A stretch of DNA of 64,000 bases from Latrodectus hesperus (lineage: Eukaryota; Arthropoda; Arachnida; Araneae; Theridiidae). Every line of letters starts with the position of its first letter. Within the stretch, counting starts at the first letter, position 1. The stretch lies in contig CM075860.1 of NCBI GenBank assembly GCA_037975125.1, positions 44,675,804-44,739,803 of the forward strand. Reading direction: 5' to 3'. The notes below the pieces were generated by a model. It searched no databases. It worked only from the letters and a program-made list of their open reading frames with translations, and was not told the DNA's origin. Of the stretch, positions 24,186 to 33,572 are shown in pieces. The position numbers were made by a program, and so were the translations under genes.

Positions 24186-27100
24186 TCATATAAAATTTAA
24201 AAAACCTATTGCTCTCAAATAAGCAAATAGGTTCTTGTGGGGTGGCTCCCCCAGCAAATCAAATAAAGTTAAATGGGTTGTTTTAAAAAATTTAAAACGG
24301 TAGACGTTAAAAGTAGGACATGAGATTAAAATATGATAAACAGAAAATGGTTCATCACACGCGTCACACCATGGATTTAAATCACTTAAAAACAAATGTT
24401 TGTGTGTGAAACGTGTGTGTCCGATACGAAGGCGAGTTAATCTAACATCAGCCCTTCGTAACGGTAAAACTGATAATGAGGTGAGGGATGGGAAAATGGT
24501 ATGTAATTTGTTGACGACCTGCAAGTTCCACGATTCCTGCCATAGATCATATATAAAACTTTTTATAGCCTTTCTCACATCTGAGAGAGGGACCGATGGT
24601 AATATTGGATCTGATGCAGCCTTTGCTGCTGCATCCGCTCTCTCATTTCCATCAAGACCTACGTGACTTGGTATCCAACAAAATATAATATCATATCCCT
24701 TGCCAGCAAGGGAATCTAATGCTCTAAAAATCTTTGACACAACAGGATGGCAAGTAAAACTATTGTTTCTCAATGCTTTCAATACACTCATGCTGTCAGT
24801 ATATATACAAAATTGACGATGTTCATCTGTATTCACAAGCTGAAGCGCATAAAAGATAGCTGCGGCTTCAGCAGTAAAGATTGAGCAGGACGAATGTAGA
24901 CTGTGACTAAAAACTGTGTTATTTATAATAACTCCACAGCCCACGTGTCCTGCTGATTTTGAACCATCCGTGAATACAGGTGTGTATGATTGATACTGAC
25001 AGCGATGGGAGGAAAATAGCGTTTGAAAAACAATAGGTGTTGTGTCTGATTTTAAAAACTGAGCAAAAGAGTTATTAAAATTAATGGTTGGATCATACCA
25101 AGGCGGATGAGAAAAATTATCAATAGTCTCTATCCGAACATCACATAGGTCTGTGAGCCACAGATATGATTTGGCTCTTGTGAGAAAAGGTGGGATGCTC
25201 ATTGGTCGAGCATCAAACAGTCTTTTAAGAGAGGCATTAGGAACCATGGAACGTAATGGGTGATGTGGGATCGATATAATTTTTGCGTAATAATTGAGGA
25301 TTTGCTGCATTCGTCTCAGGTCTAACGGTAGTTGATGGCATACAACGTATAGACTCTGGACGGGTGATGTGCGGAATGCCCCAGAGCATATTCTCAAAGC
25401 AGAGTGATGAACTGTGTCCAGTCTTCGTAAAATAGAAGATCTAGCCGATCCATAAACAACACACCCGTAGTCAATGCGGGATAGAATCAATGACTGATAA
25501 ATTCGAAGTAGTGATGTGCGATCTGCACCCCAAGATGTATTTGACAACACCTTGAGGATATTAAGCGATCGCTCACACTTCTTCCGCAAATACAGAACAT
25601 GCGAAAGAAAGGTTAATTTTCTGTCAAAGATTATTCCCAAAAATTTTATTTCATTGACTACTTGTATTGGGATGTTGTTGATATTAATAACTGGATCATT
25701 GTGAAGGCTAGTCTTTCTACAGAAGTGGACACATCTACTCTTGCTAGGAGATAAAGTATGGCCATTCTCAGCACACCATGCAGCAAGCTTGTTAACTGCT
25801 GTTTGCAGTTGTCTCTCAATTAACCGCATATTCGAACCCTGACATGATATTTGCAGGTCGTCAACATAGAGTGTACCATTTATTGAAGGTGGTAATTGAT
25901 GTAGGATGTTACTAATGAATAAATTAAAAATGGTGACACTTAAAATAGAGCCTTGGGGAACACCCTCGGCTTGAATAAAAGTATTGGAAAGTACAGTTCT
26001 AATACGAACTTTAAAAACACGGGAGCTTAAAAATTTTTGAAGGAATATCGGAAGATTACCCCGAAAGCCAAGATCATATAGTGAACGGAGAATTCCATAA
26101 CGCCATGTACGGTCATATGCCTTCTCGATGTCAAAGAAAATGGAGACCAGATGGTTTCTCCGCACAAAAGCATTGTGGATTTGGGTCTCCAAATATGTGA
26201 TATTATCAAGAGTGGATCTCCCTTTTCGGAAGCCACTCTGATTAATATGTACACATTTATTTTTTTCTAAGACATATACGAGACGGGCGTTGACCATACG
26301 TTCGAGAGTCTTACATAAGCAACTCGTCAGAGCAATTGGTCGATAATTTGAAGGATCTGAAGGATCTTTACCAGCCTTTAGGACAGGAATCACTATTGCT
26401 TCCTGCCATAGAGATGGAAATTCATCTTCAGTCCAGATCCTATTGAAAAGGTAAAGTAAGTTCAACAGGGAGTCTGGACCTAAATGTTGAAGCATGAGAT
26501 AACTGATTCCATCAGGTCCCGGACTGGTGTTTTTGGCCTGCTGTAAAGCTTTCTTCAATTCAAACATTCCAAATTCACAGTTGTACGGTAAGACTTGTCG
26601 ATGGTTGAAGCGAATTGGTACTCGCTCAGCACGACTCTTAGCCCTCAAAAACGAAGGACTATAAGAGTTCGAGCTTGAGACGTTAGCAAATGCTTCACCA
26701 AGGACGTTAGCAATATCCGTAGGAGAAGAGTATATAGCAGCTCCGGATTTTAATATAGGAATAGAAAATTCTCTATAAATTCCATTGGCTGCTTTCACCC
26801 TCCTCCACAACTGCTTACTGGAAGTTGAAGATGTTATTGAAGATACATAGCAGGACCAGGATTCCTTCCGACTTCGACGACGTGCTCTGCGAGCTAATGC
26901 TTTAGCTCTCTTAAAGGCGATAAGATTCTCCGTTGTGGGGTACCTCCTAAATATCCCCCATAACTTCCTTTGCTTTTTGTAAGTTTGTTGGCATTCTTTA
27001 CTCCACCAAGGTTTGCAACGCCTCTTGGGTATAGAGGAACTTTTGGGTATTGCTCTATTAGCTGCATTTATAATTGTTTTAGTGACTTTTCTAACGGCTT

Positions 27101-27869
27101 CATCAATATTCTCGATCAAAACCATTTGATTATCAATAACTGCCAATTGTGTAAATGACGTCCAATCTGCCCGACTGTACACGTAAGTAGGTAGACGTCG
27201 TACTACACTACTACCTCCAGTCTGGGAGATGACGAGAGGAAAATGATCGCTGCTATGCAGATCATTTCCTACTATTAGATTTAACAATGGCAGCAGAGAT
27301 GGAGAACAAATGGCCAGATCGAGAGAATGAAATGTTTTTGTGGGTACATGGAAATATGTCTTCTCGTCGGTATTAAGCAGACAGAGACTATTATCTGAAA
27401 TAAACCGCTCTATCTGCCTACCGCGAGAATTAGTGTCATCATTTCCCCACAAAGAACTATGGCCGTTAAAGTCACCTAACAACAGAAATGGTGTTGGCAG
27501 CTGATCTATTAATGCATCAAGTTCCTCTTGGCGGATGACATCATGTGGTGGTAAATATAAACTACAGACTGTAATTAAGCTTGAAGTATGTATTTTTACA
27601 GCTACAGCCTGTAGAGTAGTATTTAATGGATGGAGAGTGCTGGGGAAATTATTGGATGTTAATATGCAAACACCTCCAGACACTGCACCATCATCACCAC
27701 AGTCTTTCCTAAAACTTTTAAACCCACGCATGGTAAAGCTATTGCTAGACTTCAGGAAAGTTTCCTGAAGTGCTATACATGCGGGGTTATAAGCAGATAT
27801 AATAGACTTGATGTCATCTAAGTGTGAACGCCAACCATGGCAGTTCCAACATATAAAGGAAGTTATTTT
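24186..27869 (-). CDS. ORF2 of copy B: endonuclease, RT, RNase H, intact motifs
   Basis: An open frame of about 1227 codons. The endonuclease has WNCHG, ALQET, LLLGDFNGHSSLWG and SDHFPLV. The RT has FFDIEKAYD (catalytic Asp present), GVPQGS and LYVDDLQIS. RNase H has FTDGSK, TAEAAAI, YTDSMS and GNERADAAAK, and the C-terminal knuckle is CDACDEPFSVYHILISC. RNase H together with an APE endonuclease places it in the I/R1 group rather than jockey sensu stricto. The frame opens just after a TAA and overlaps the ancestral gag stop; the first ATG (27731) lies about 46 codons inside, after the WNCHG motif, so AUG initiation there would remove part of the active site. Confidence 0.9.
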   Translation of the reverse strand, partial: KITSFICWNCHGWRSHLDDIKSIISAYNPACIALQETFLKSSNSFTMRGFKSFRKDCGDDGAVSGGVCILTSNNFPSTLHPLNTTLQAVAVKIHTSSLITVCSLYLPPHDVIRQEELDALIDQLPTPFLLLGDFNGHSSLWGNDDTNSRGRQIERFISDNSLCLLNTDEKTYFHVPTKTFHSLDLAICSPSLLPLLNLIVGNDLHSSDHFPLVISQTGGSSVVRRLPTYVYSRADWTSFTQLAVIDNQMVLIENIDEAVRKVTKTIINAANRAIPKSSSIPKRRCKPWWSKECQQTYKKQRKLWGIFRRYPTTENLIAFKRAKALARRARRRSRKESWSCYVSSITSSTSSKQLWRRVKAANGIYREFSIPILKSGAAIYSSPTDIANVLGEAFANVSSSNSYSPSFLRAKSRAERVPIRFNHRQVLPYNCEFGMFELKKALQQAKNTSPGPDGISYLMLQHLGPDSLLNLLYLFNRIWTEDEFPSLWQEAIVIPVLKAGKDPSDPSNYRPIALTSCLCKTLERMVNARLVYVLEKNKCVHINQSGFRKGRSTLDNITYLETQIHNAFVRRNHLVSIFFDIEKAYDRTWRYGILRSLYDLGFRGNLPIFLQKFLSSRVFKVRIRTVLSNTFIQAEGVPQGSILSVTIFNLFISNILHQLPPSINGTLYVDDLQISCQGSNMRLIERQLQTAVNKLAAWCAENGHTLSPSKSRCVHFCRKTSLHNDPVININNIPIQVVNEIKFLGIIFDRKLTFLSHVLYLRKKCERSLNILKVLSNTSWGADRTSLLRIYQSLILSRIDYGCVVYGSARSSILRRLDTVHHSALRICSGAFRTSPVQSLYVVCHQLPLDLRRMQQILNYYAKIISIPHHPLRSMVPNASLKRLFDARPMSIPPFLTRAKSYLWLTDLCDVRIETIDNFSHPPWYDPTINFNNSFAQFLKSDTTPIVFQTLFSSHRCQYQSYTPVFTDGSKSAGHVGCGVIINNTVFSHSLHSSCSIFTAEAAAIFYALQLVNTDEHRQFCIYTDSMSVLKALRNNSFTCHPVVSKIFRALDSLAGKGYDIIFCWIPSHVGLDGNERADAAAKAASDPILPSVPLSDVRKAIKSFIYDLWQESWNLQVVNKLHTIFPSLTSLSVLPLRRADVRLTRLRIGHTRFTHKHLFLSDLNPWCDACDEPFSVYHILISCPTFNVYRFKFFKTTHLTLFDLLGEPPHKNLFAYLRAIGFLNFI

Positions 27870-27922
27870 TTAAACAGAAGAGCTCCTCCTCCGGAGCCGG
27901 AAGGCATGTCCTCCATTGATTC

Positions 27923-28996
27923 CTAGAATGAAAAATCATCATCCGAGGGATGAAGTTTGACAGCGTCCGATTCCAGAGTTAACAAAACTTTACGGGTGGA
28001 TAAGGAGGATTTTGTAAGACCCTCCTTTGCAGATTTTAATTTAGAGGCCTTAAAGCCTCTTGTTTTTGTACTTGGAGTTCTTCGAACAGTAGGAGGTGAC
28101 GATCTTAGCTTTTGAGATTTTAATTGGGGCAATCCTATAGAAGAAAGTGGCAGAGTATCCGTTTGTGTACTCATACATTTGGTGACCTTTTTGGCTACGG
28201 CCGCATAACTCACTCCAGACTGTGGCGTACGAGAGGTAACTATTTTCCTCGCCTCAGGAAATGAACATTTATTTTTCACTTTAATCGTGGTGATTTCTTT
28301 TTCATAACCCCACTGAGGACAACTTCTAGAATAGGAGGGGTGGTCACCATGACAGTTGACACACCTCTCCTTGGCTGTACAGTTCGAGCTATCGTGGCCA
28401 ACCACCGCGCAGCGAGCGCAGGTGGGTTTGCCTCTGCAAGCATTCCTCGAGTGTCCAAAGCGCTGGCATTGGAAACATCGCAAGGGATTTGGAATATACT
28501 GTCGAACAGGTAAATTCATGTATGCAACTTTAATGTTGTCAGGAAGGTCTGGGGTCGCAAAGGTCAGAATGAGATGTTTAGTATCAATAAACTTATCATC
28601 TCTTCTGACTCTAATGCGTTCAACGCCACAGACCTTTTGACTTTGCAAATTATCCAGAATTTCATCTGTCGAAGTATTCAACAAATCCCTGGCGGAAATC
28701 ACTCCACGTGAAAAATTCAAATTTCCATGAGGCAAGACAGTTACTTCCATATTTGCCATCAGTCGCATATTAATAGTTGTGTCTGCTTGAGTAGAGTTTG
28801 CAACCTCTACTAATAGGTCACCTGATCTTAATTTCCGGATACTCCTCACTTCTCCTACAAAACCCGATATTCCTTTTTGAATGAGAAAGGGGGACACTTT
28901 TTCAAATGAACCCTCCTTTCTTTTAATTATAAAATATTTACAATTGCTATCATTCAACAGATGCTCCCGTGGGAGGAAAGACTTATATTTTTCCAT
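27923..28996 (-). CDS. Gag-like ORF1 of copy B, shortened C-terminus
   Basis: ATG at 28996 gives about 357 codons to TAG at 27923-27925. Knuckles are as in copy A: CFQCQRFGHSRNAC, CARCAVVGHDSSNC, CVNCHGDHPSYSRSC. In copies A, D and E the protein runs about 20 residues further; here that extension is still readable after the TAG and ends at TAA 27865-27863, so the TAG is probably a recent nonsense change in the acidic tail. The first 80 residues differ strongly from copy A although the leader upstream is nearly the same. Confidence 0.85.
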   Translation of the reverse strand: MEKYKSFLPREHLLNDSNCKYFIIKRKEGSFEKVSPFLIQKGISGFVGEVRSIRKLRSGDLLVEVANSTQADTTINMRLMANMEVTVLPHGNLNFSRGVISARDLLNTSTDEILDNLQSQKVCGVERIRVRRDDKFIDTKHLILTFATPDLPDNIKVAYMNLPVRQYIPNPLRCFQCQRFGHSRNACRGKPTCARCAVVGHDSSNCTAKERCVNCHGDHPSYSRSCPQWGYEKEITTIKVKNKCSFPEARKIVTSRTPQSGVSYAAVAKKVTKCMSTQTDTLPLSSIGLPQLKSQKLRSSPPTVRRTPSTKTRGFKASKLKSAKEGLTKSSLSTRKVLLTLESDAVKLHPSDDDFSF

Positions 28997-29531
28997 GTAT
29001 ATAAAGTTAAAATTTCGGGACCTGACCGCACCACCCACCACCGAGTCCAACAAGGGGATGCAGACCAGCTGCACCAGTGCTAGCCAGGTCCTATACGCTC
29101 ACAGTACATCCCTGAAGTGGCCTCCACCCTTAACGACTCACCCAGTAGATGTACCGATCGCTTGATCCATAAAGCCGATTGATGTGCTGAGGACCACAAC
29201 ACACCTCCCGTTTACCTGAAGCAGAGGTCAAAGTAATGTGTTGGTCTCTGGGGGCCTCAATTACCAGGACCCTCCTTTCCAGGGACACGGGTCTCCACGC
29301 ACGGCAAACACGTGGGTGATTTTGTCCTCAAGAGTAGCTAATAGCAACAGAGCGGCGAAAGCTACTCAAGAGGAGCCCTCAACCTCTAACGAGGCAACCA
29401 CACTGAGGGAGAAGAGGAAGAAAAAGCAGAAGAGTAGAGGATAGAGGAAATTAAAGAAGAGGACAGATCACTAGGGTACCTCGGGATTGTGACACCCGTG
29501 TTTACCTAAAGAAGGTAAACCCCCTGAGGGG
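28997..29531 (-). promoter_or_regulatory. 5' leader of copy B
   Basis: About 535 nt, starting with the same paired terminal hairpins (CCCC/GGGG, then GTTTACC/GGTAAAC). Almost the whole leader matches copy A closely, up to the point just before the gag ATG. Downstream the two copies diverge much more. Confidence 0.6.
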
Positions 29532-30377
29532 CCAGCCGCAGCTGACCTTGCCCTTCTTTAGTAGGGACTTGAAAACAACTGGTGCGGTTTCAATCACCCA
29601 GTGTTTCTCCGAGCCCTTCCCGGTCAGTTTAAAGACCACTTTCATGTGGCCTTCCGGGAGCTCGTTCTGAGTTCTAAGTCCCTCACGGACTTCAGCCTCT
29701 CCGTCCGTGCCCGGGAGGTCATAGATAAGAACTCTGGGTAGCCGCCGTGTCGGCTCCCTTGCTTCAACCTTCTCACTCAAGACTTTTTGGACTTGTTCCC
29801 GCATAGTCTGCAGGTCCTTCTCGTCCTTGAGCTCAATTACCACCCCGTTATTGTTCAGGTTCTTTAAACCCTGAACCGATACCCCGAGTTTCCTCGGGTC
29901 TATCGCTCTCTTAAGCTCGACCTTGACGTCATCCGACGTCATCTGGCAAACCTCCTTTGGGTACACTAAGAGAGCGCTGGACTGCACTCTCTTTTTCCCC
30001 TTGGTATTGGCAACCTCAGCGTAGGACCTGACTGGGCCCTTTCCTGGGTTGCCTTTCTGGAGGACTGGTTGCCTTTGTGTCTGAGCCTCACTGACTTTCT
30101 TTCCGGGCGTTGCACCACCTCGCCCGGACTTCTTTCGCTTTCTTCCTTCTACTCTCTGCCATGGTTCATCCGGTGCAGTACTGGCATCCTGCACCGTCAC
30201 CTTAGGAGCTACTTCGGAGTCTCCACCTAGCTCTTCTGTTTGGCAACCTGTAGTCACCTTCCCTGGATTCCGCGCAGCCTTAAGCTTGCTTGGGGAAATC
30301 CCGGCAGCTGCACCTATGTGCTCGAATAGCGCTTCGAGCACGCTGCCATCAATATTGAAACGTTCACATAGTTTCAT
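29532..30377 (-). pseudogene. R1-like gag, N-terminal part
   Basis: ATG at 30377 (MKLCERFNIDGSVLEALFEH) opens about 280 codons to the copy B insertion. Visible: a basic stretch (GRKRKKSGRGG, about residues 75-90), SYAEVAN, then VYPKEVCQMTSDDVKVELKR and LPRVLIYDLP, which looks like the paired RRM-like region that precedes the knuckles in R1/TRAS ORF1 proteins. The knuckle part is at 23648-23947. The inferred role is RNA binding. It is broken only by copy B. Confidence 0.8.
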
Positions 30378-31586
30378 TAGCTCGCACTTAAAAGTGCGTT
30401 TTTTCTTGCCCTTCTTTAAAGGGCTTTTATAGCTTTCAATTTCATATTGACTTTATGATAAACGCTTTTATTTGGGCTATCATCAGTTGTGGCCATAATG
30501 AATAAAGGTTTGAGCAGGTGTTCGGCTCAGCTCCCAAATTAAATTGGTTTCTTCCAGTGGTCTTCCGCCTGGGCCGTCCCCGACACGGATCCACCACCCT
30601 TTCCAAGCTGCAGTCCAGGGTAACCCGCAAGGCTTCCAGTATGTAGTCCGCCCTACTCATACATGCCGTGAATTACATACTTCCAGAAGGTCGGACCAAC
30701 GTAGGGGCTCAATCCTACGGTCCCTCATTCCATCGGACTGCCAAGTCAGTCAATTTCGGAATGGGGAGGGTTTCTCGAAGGCCTCTCACCCTCCTTCCAT
30801 ACGCTCTTCTGTCCGCTCGACATAGCGGGGTCGTTTCTCGCAAGCACGACCAGAAACAGTTACGTCTTCGCCGCGCAACTACTCGCTTCCGTATTGCGGC
30901 GGTCAGCGAGGTTTCCACTGACCAAGGGCAGGGCACTAACCCTGTGGTCCCAGGATTGGTACTTGCCCGCCTTAGCATTTAAGCAAGACCACACACGCAA
31001 CTTTCACTTTCGCATTGACAGCTCGACGCCGCCCTCAATCTTGCCTTTGCCCATTTTTGTGCGGTGTATTTGACCCATGCCACATTACACAATACGCACC
31101 ATTCACTCGTTCAAGATCTATAAATATAGTAACTAAAGAGCACACATACTATTTCTAACGCGGGGGACTTCCGCATTAGAACCTACATTCAACGCTTAAC
31201 TTTAACTTTAATAAATATAGGAATAATAAAGAGGAACTACACATTCATTGCCACATACATACTTTTAAGTAAATTTCATCACTCATTGCCACATTCCTTC
31301 TGACTACCACAATCTACCATCTGCCATATACTATTATACAGGCCGGGAAAGGTCGAATAAACTACCGATCCCTATCGTAGGACAGTATCCTTGCCCTTTC
31401 CGATCACGGTTCTATTGATCACAGTATACTTTAATCACTGTTCTGCATGGCGCAGCAACGACACGACGGCCGAGCTGCTCGCAGATATGCTGAGAAAGTC
31501 TGGGAAGTTTCGGCGGGACCAGAAATAACTTATCCGGACCGCCTGTGATCGGACAGCCGTCGTCTATGTCTGCGATAGAACGAACG
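30378..31586 (-). promoter_or_regulatory. R1-like element 5' untranslated region, proximal part
   Basis: No long frame of known type is present. Two perfect hairpins stand just before the gag ATG: GCACTT/AAGTGC at about 30384-30400 and GCCCTT/AAGGGC at about 30408-30424. A 72-codon minus-strand frame at 30442-30660 (with CRGRPRRKTTGRN) ends before gag and may be an upstream ORF. R1 elements in 28S are normally co-transcribed with rDNA, so an own promoter is not required. Confidence 0.5.
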
Positions 31587-31600
31587 TTACGCAATCTGGA

Positions 31601-32561
31601 TTGGTTGGTTGGTTGGTTGGGTTTTATGGCGCAAGGTCCAAAATTGGACATGCTGCGCCAAGAATATGTTTTATGTAACTTTATTTCATTTTAATTATTT
31701 TTTTTTATTTATTTTCAAAAACCCAAGCAACATTAAAAAATTAAAAAACAAAAATAAGTGTATATATTATATTAAAATCTAGTTATAAAATATAGAAAAT
31801 GAAAATAACAATTATTTGTATAATTTTTTTTTAAAATCTAAAATACAGATTAAATATAATGTATAAAACCTATTGCCCTCAAGAAAGCGAATAGGTTTTT
31901 ATGGGGTGGATCCCCTATTATATCAAATAAAATTATAAAATCAGTTTTAAAAAAGTGTAAACGTTGTTGGTTAAAATCTGGGCATGATATTAAAATATGA
32001 TAAACAGTATAAGGTTCATCACACGTTTCACACCAAGGATTTAATTCATTCAAAAACAAATGTCTGTGTGTGAAACGTGTGTGTCCGATACGAAGACGAG
32101 TCAATCTAACATCTGCACTTCGTACCGGTAAAACTGACAATGAGATGAGGGATGAGAAAATGGTATGTAATTTGTTGACGACCTGCAAGTTCCATGATTC
32201 TTGCCAAAGACCATATATAAAATTTTTTATAGCCTTTCTCACATCTGAGAGAGGAACCGATGGTAATATTGGATCAGATGCAGCCTTTGCAGCTGCATCT
32301 GCTCTCTCATTTCCTTCAAGACCCATGTGGCTTGGTATCCAACAAAATACAATATCTTTTCCCTTGCCAGCAAGGGAATCCAATGCTTTAAAAATTCTCG
32401 ACACAACAGGATGACAAATAACGCTATTGTTTTTCAAGGCTTCAATAATACTCATGCTGTCAGTATATATACAATATTGATGATAGTCATCTGTATTCAC
32501 ATGCTGAAGGATGGATTGTGATACCCGTGTTTACCTAAAGAAGGTAAACCCCCTGAGGGGC
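31601..32561 (-). mobile_element. AACC element copy C, internally deleted (961 bp)
   Basis: It has the genuine 5' end (first about 50 nt, 32512-32561) and the genuine 3' end with hairpin and tail (from 31601), but about 4.6 kb between the leader and the RNase H region is missing. It is flanked by TTACGCAATCTGGA at 31587-31600 and 32562-32575, so it was inserted in this form into the R1-like 5' UTR. A frame at 31850-32500 keeps YTDSMS, GNERADAAAK and CETCDEPYTVYHILISC. It cannot encode RT and would need another copy in trans. Confidence 0.92.
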
Positions 32562-32575
32562 TTACGCAATCTGGA

Positions 32576-32914
32576 AGACGAGACGCAAAGAGAAACAAAC
32601 ACGCCGAAGAACTCGGCGGTAGGCTCTCAAAGCATCCCCAGAGAGGTCTTAGTGTGAGAGGGTAGCCAGCCCCCACACCTCCTCCTCTAATCTTTTCTTC
32701 ACGACCACACTGCCCTACCTCGAGACATTAGGGACATTAGGGGATCGAGTGTACGAGGCTTGGTACCAGGTTATTTAACCTATAAATCCAATATACCACG
32801 CAACTCGGAAAATAGTATCATACTTACCTCTAGCTACATACCTGCTCCTATAGGTACTTGGGCTCTGCTCCAGCGACAGGATTACCCCCTTCGATGATGC
32901 GAGGAATCTCGCCG
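32576..32914 (-). promoter_or_regulatory. R1-like element 5' untranslated region, distal part to 28S junction
   Basis: This continues the 5' UTR beyond copy C, up to the 28S string TACTATCTAGCGAACC (complement of 32915-32930). That string is the well-known R1 insertion target in arthropod 28S, so the R1-like element most likely starts at 32914. No coding sequence is seen. Confidence 0.55.
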
Positions 32915-33310
32915 GGTTCGCTAGATAGTAGGAAGGGTTTCGACCTGGCCCGGGCCGAACCGGACTGTGTTTCCACAGCCAGTCTCGCCTATGACATAGG
33001 GGAGTCTCGTAGTCCAAATAGTTCCCCGTCATAATGCCTTTAAGAATTTCTTCACATGGATATTCTAAGCACACGGCAGAGTACTACCCACTGCCCAATC
33101 TTATATGAATTTCTTCACTTTGATATCCACAGGACTGGGCAGTAGACAGCCCAATCTTATATGAATTTCTTCACTATGATATCCACAGGACTGGGCTGCA
33201 AGCAACCCGGGTTTATATGAATTTCTTCACTATGATATTCACAGACCCGGGTAATTCATGCCTTTTTACCCGAGCTTATATGAAATTCTTCACTTTGATA
33301 TTCAGAGCAC
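32915..33310 (-). rRNA. Remodelled 28S rDNA segment around the R2/R1 target region
   Basis: Pieces of 28S domain IV are recognisable on the minus strand: CTCTGAATATCAAAGTGAAG at the right end, and CTACTATCTAGCGAA at the left end. What should lie between, including the R2 target TTAAGGTAGCC, is replaced by repeated hairpin units and a copied stem (32957-32989). A universally conserved block before the first unit is also missing. This cannot be a normal 28S gene. Confidence 0.7.
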
Positions 33311-33317
33311 TGGGCAA
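33032..33317 (-). repeat. Array of 28S-derived hairpin units, about 56 bp period
   Basis: The string TTATATGAAT (or its variants) starts at 33101, 33157, 33213 and 33276, with a fifth degenerate unit at 33032-33074. Each unit carries a version of the 28S segment GTCAAAGTGAAGAAATTCAA (minus strand). The closing stems differ between units but remain complementary: 33090-33097 with 33136-33143 (ACTGCCCA/TGGGCAGT), 33147-33153 with 33192-33198 (CAGCCCA/TGGGCTG), and 33205-33212 with 33245-33252 (ACCCGGGT on both sides). The rightmost unit is closest to normal 28S. Confidence 0.85.
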
Positions 33318-33539
33318 GTCGGATTTCCCTTAGTCCGTGCCAGTTCTGAGTCGGCTGTTAGTCGCCCGCCGAAACGGTCGTACCGGCCTGATGCCCGGTT
33401 CGCCGCGCAGCTGAGGCATTCCACGGGAAGGCCCCGACGATGGTCCGGGCGGAACCGGACTGTGTTACCACAGCCAGTCTCGCCCAGTCCCGGTGCAGTG
33501 CCACACCCGCTTCGGACCCCAGCCCGACGGGCCCAGCCC

Positions 33540-33572
<33 letters not shown>

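Larger units (their letters stand above)
23948..29531 (-). mobile_element. AACC element copy B, full length, inside R1-like gag
   Basis: A complete 5.6 kb copy with both ends, flanked by the 12 bp duplication CCAGCCGCAGCT at 23936-23947 and 29532-29543 (one or two neighbouring bases also match). It interrupts the R1-like gag. Copy B keeps an intact ORF2 with all catalytic residues that I can check, and is the best candidate here for a recently active copy, apart from a shortened gag. Confidence 0.95.

Noticed and set aside
32500..32561. Copy C as a retrocopied splice product
   Set aside because: The junction lacks an AG before the 3' segment and has four extra bases; no GT/AG pair fits.
33090..33317. 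CRISPR-like array (repeats about 30 bp with different spacers)
   Set aside because: Eukaryotic context, 28S-derived repeat, and the 'spacers' are complementary stem arms rather than unrelated sequence.
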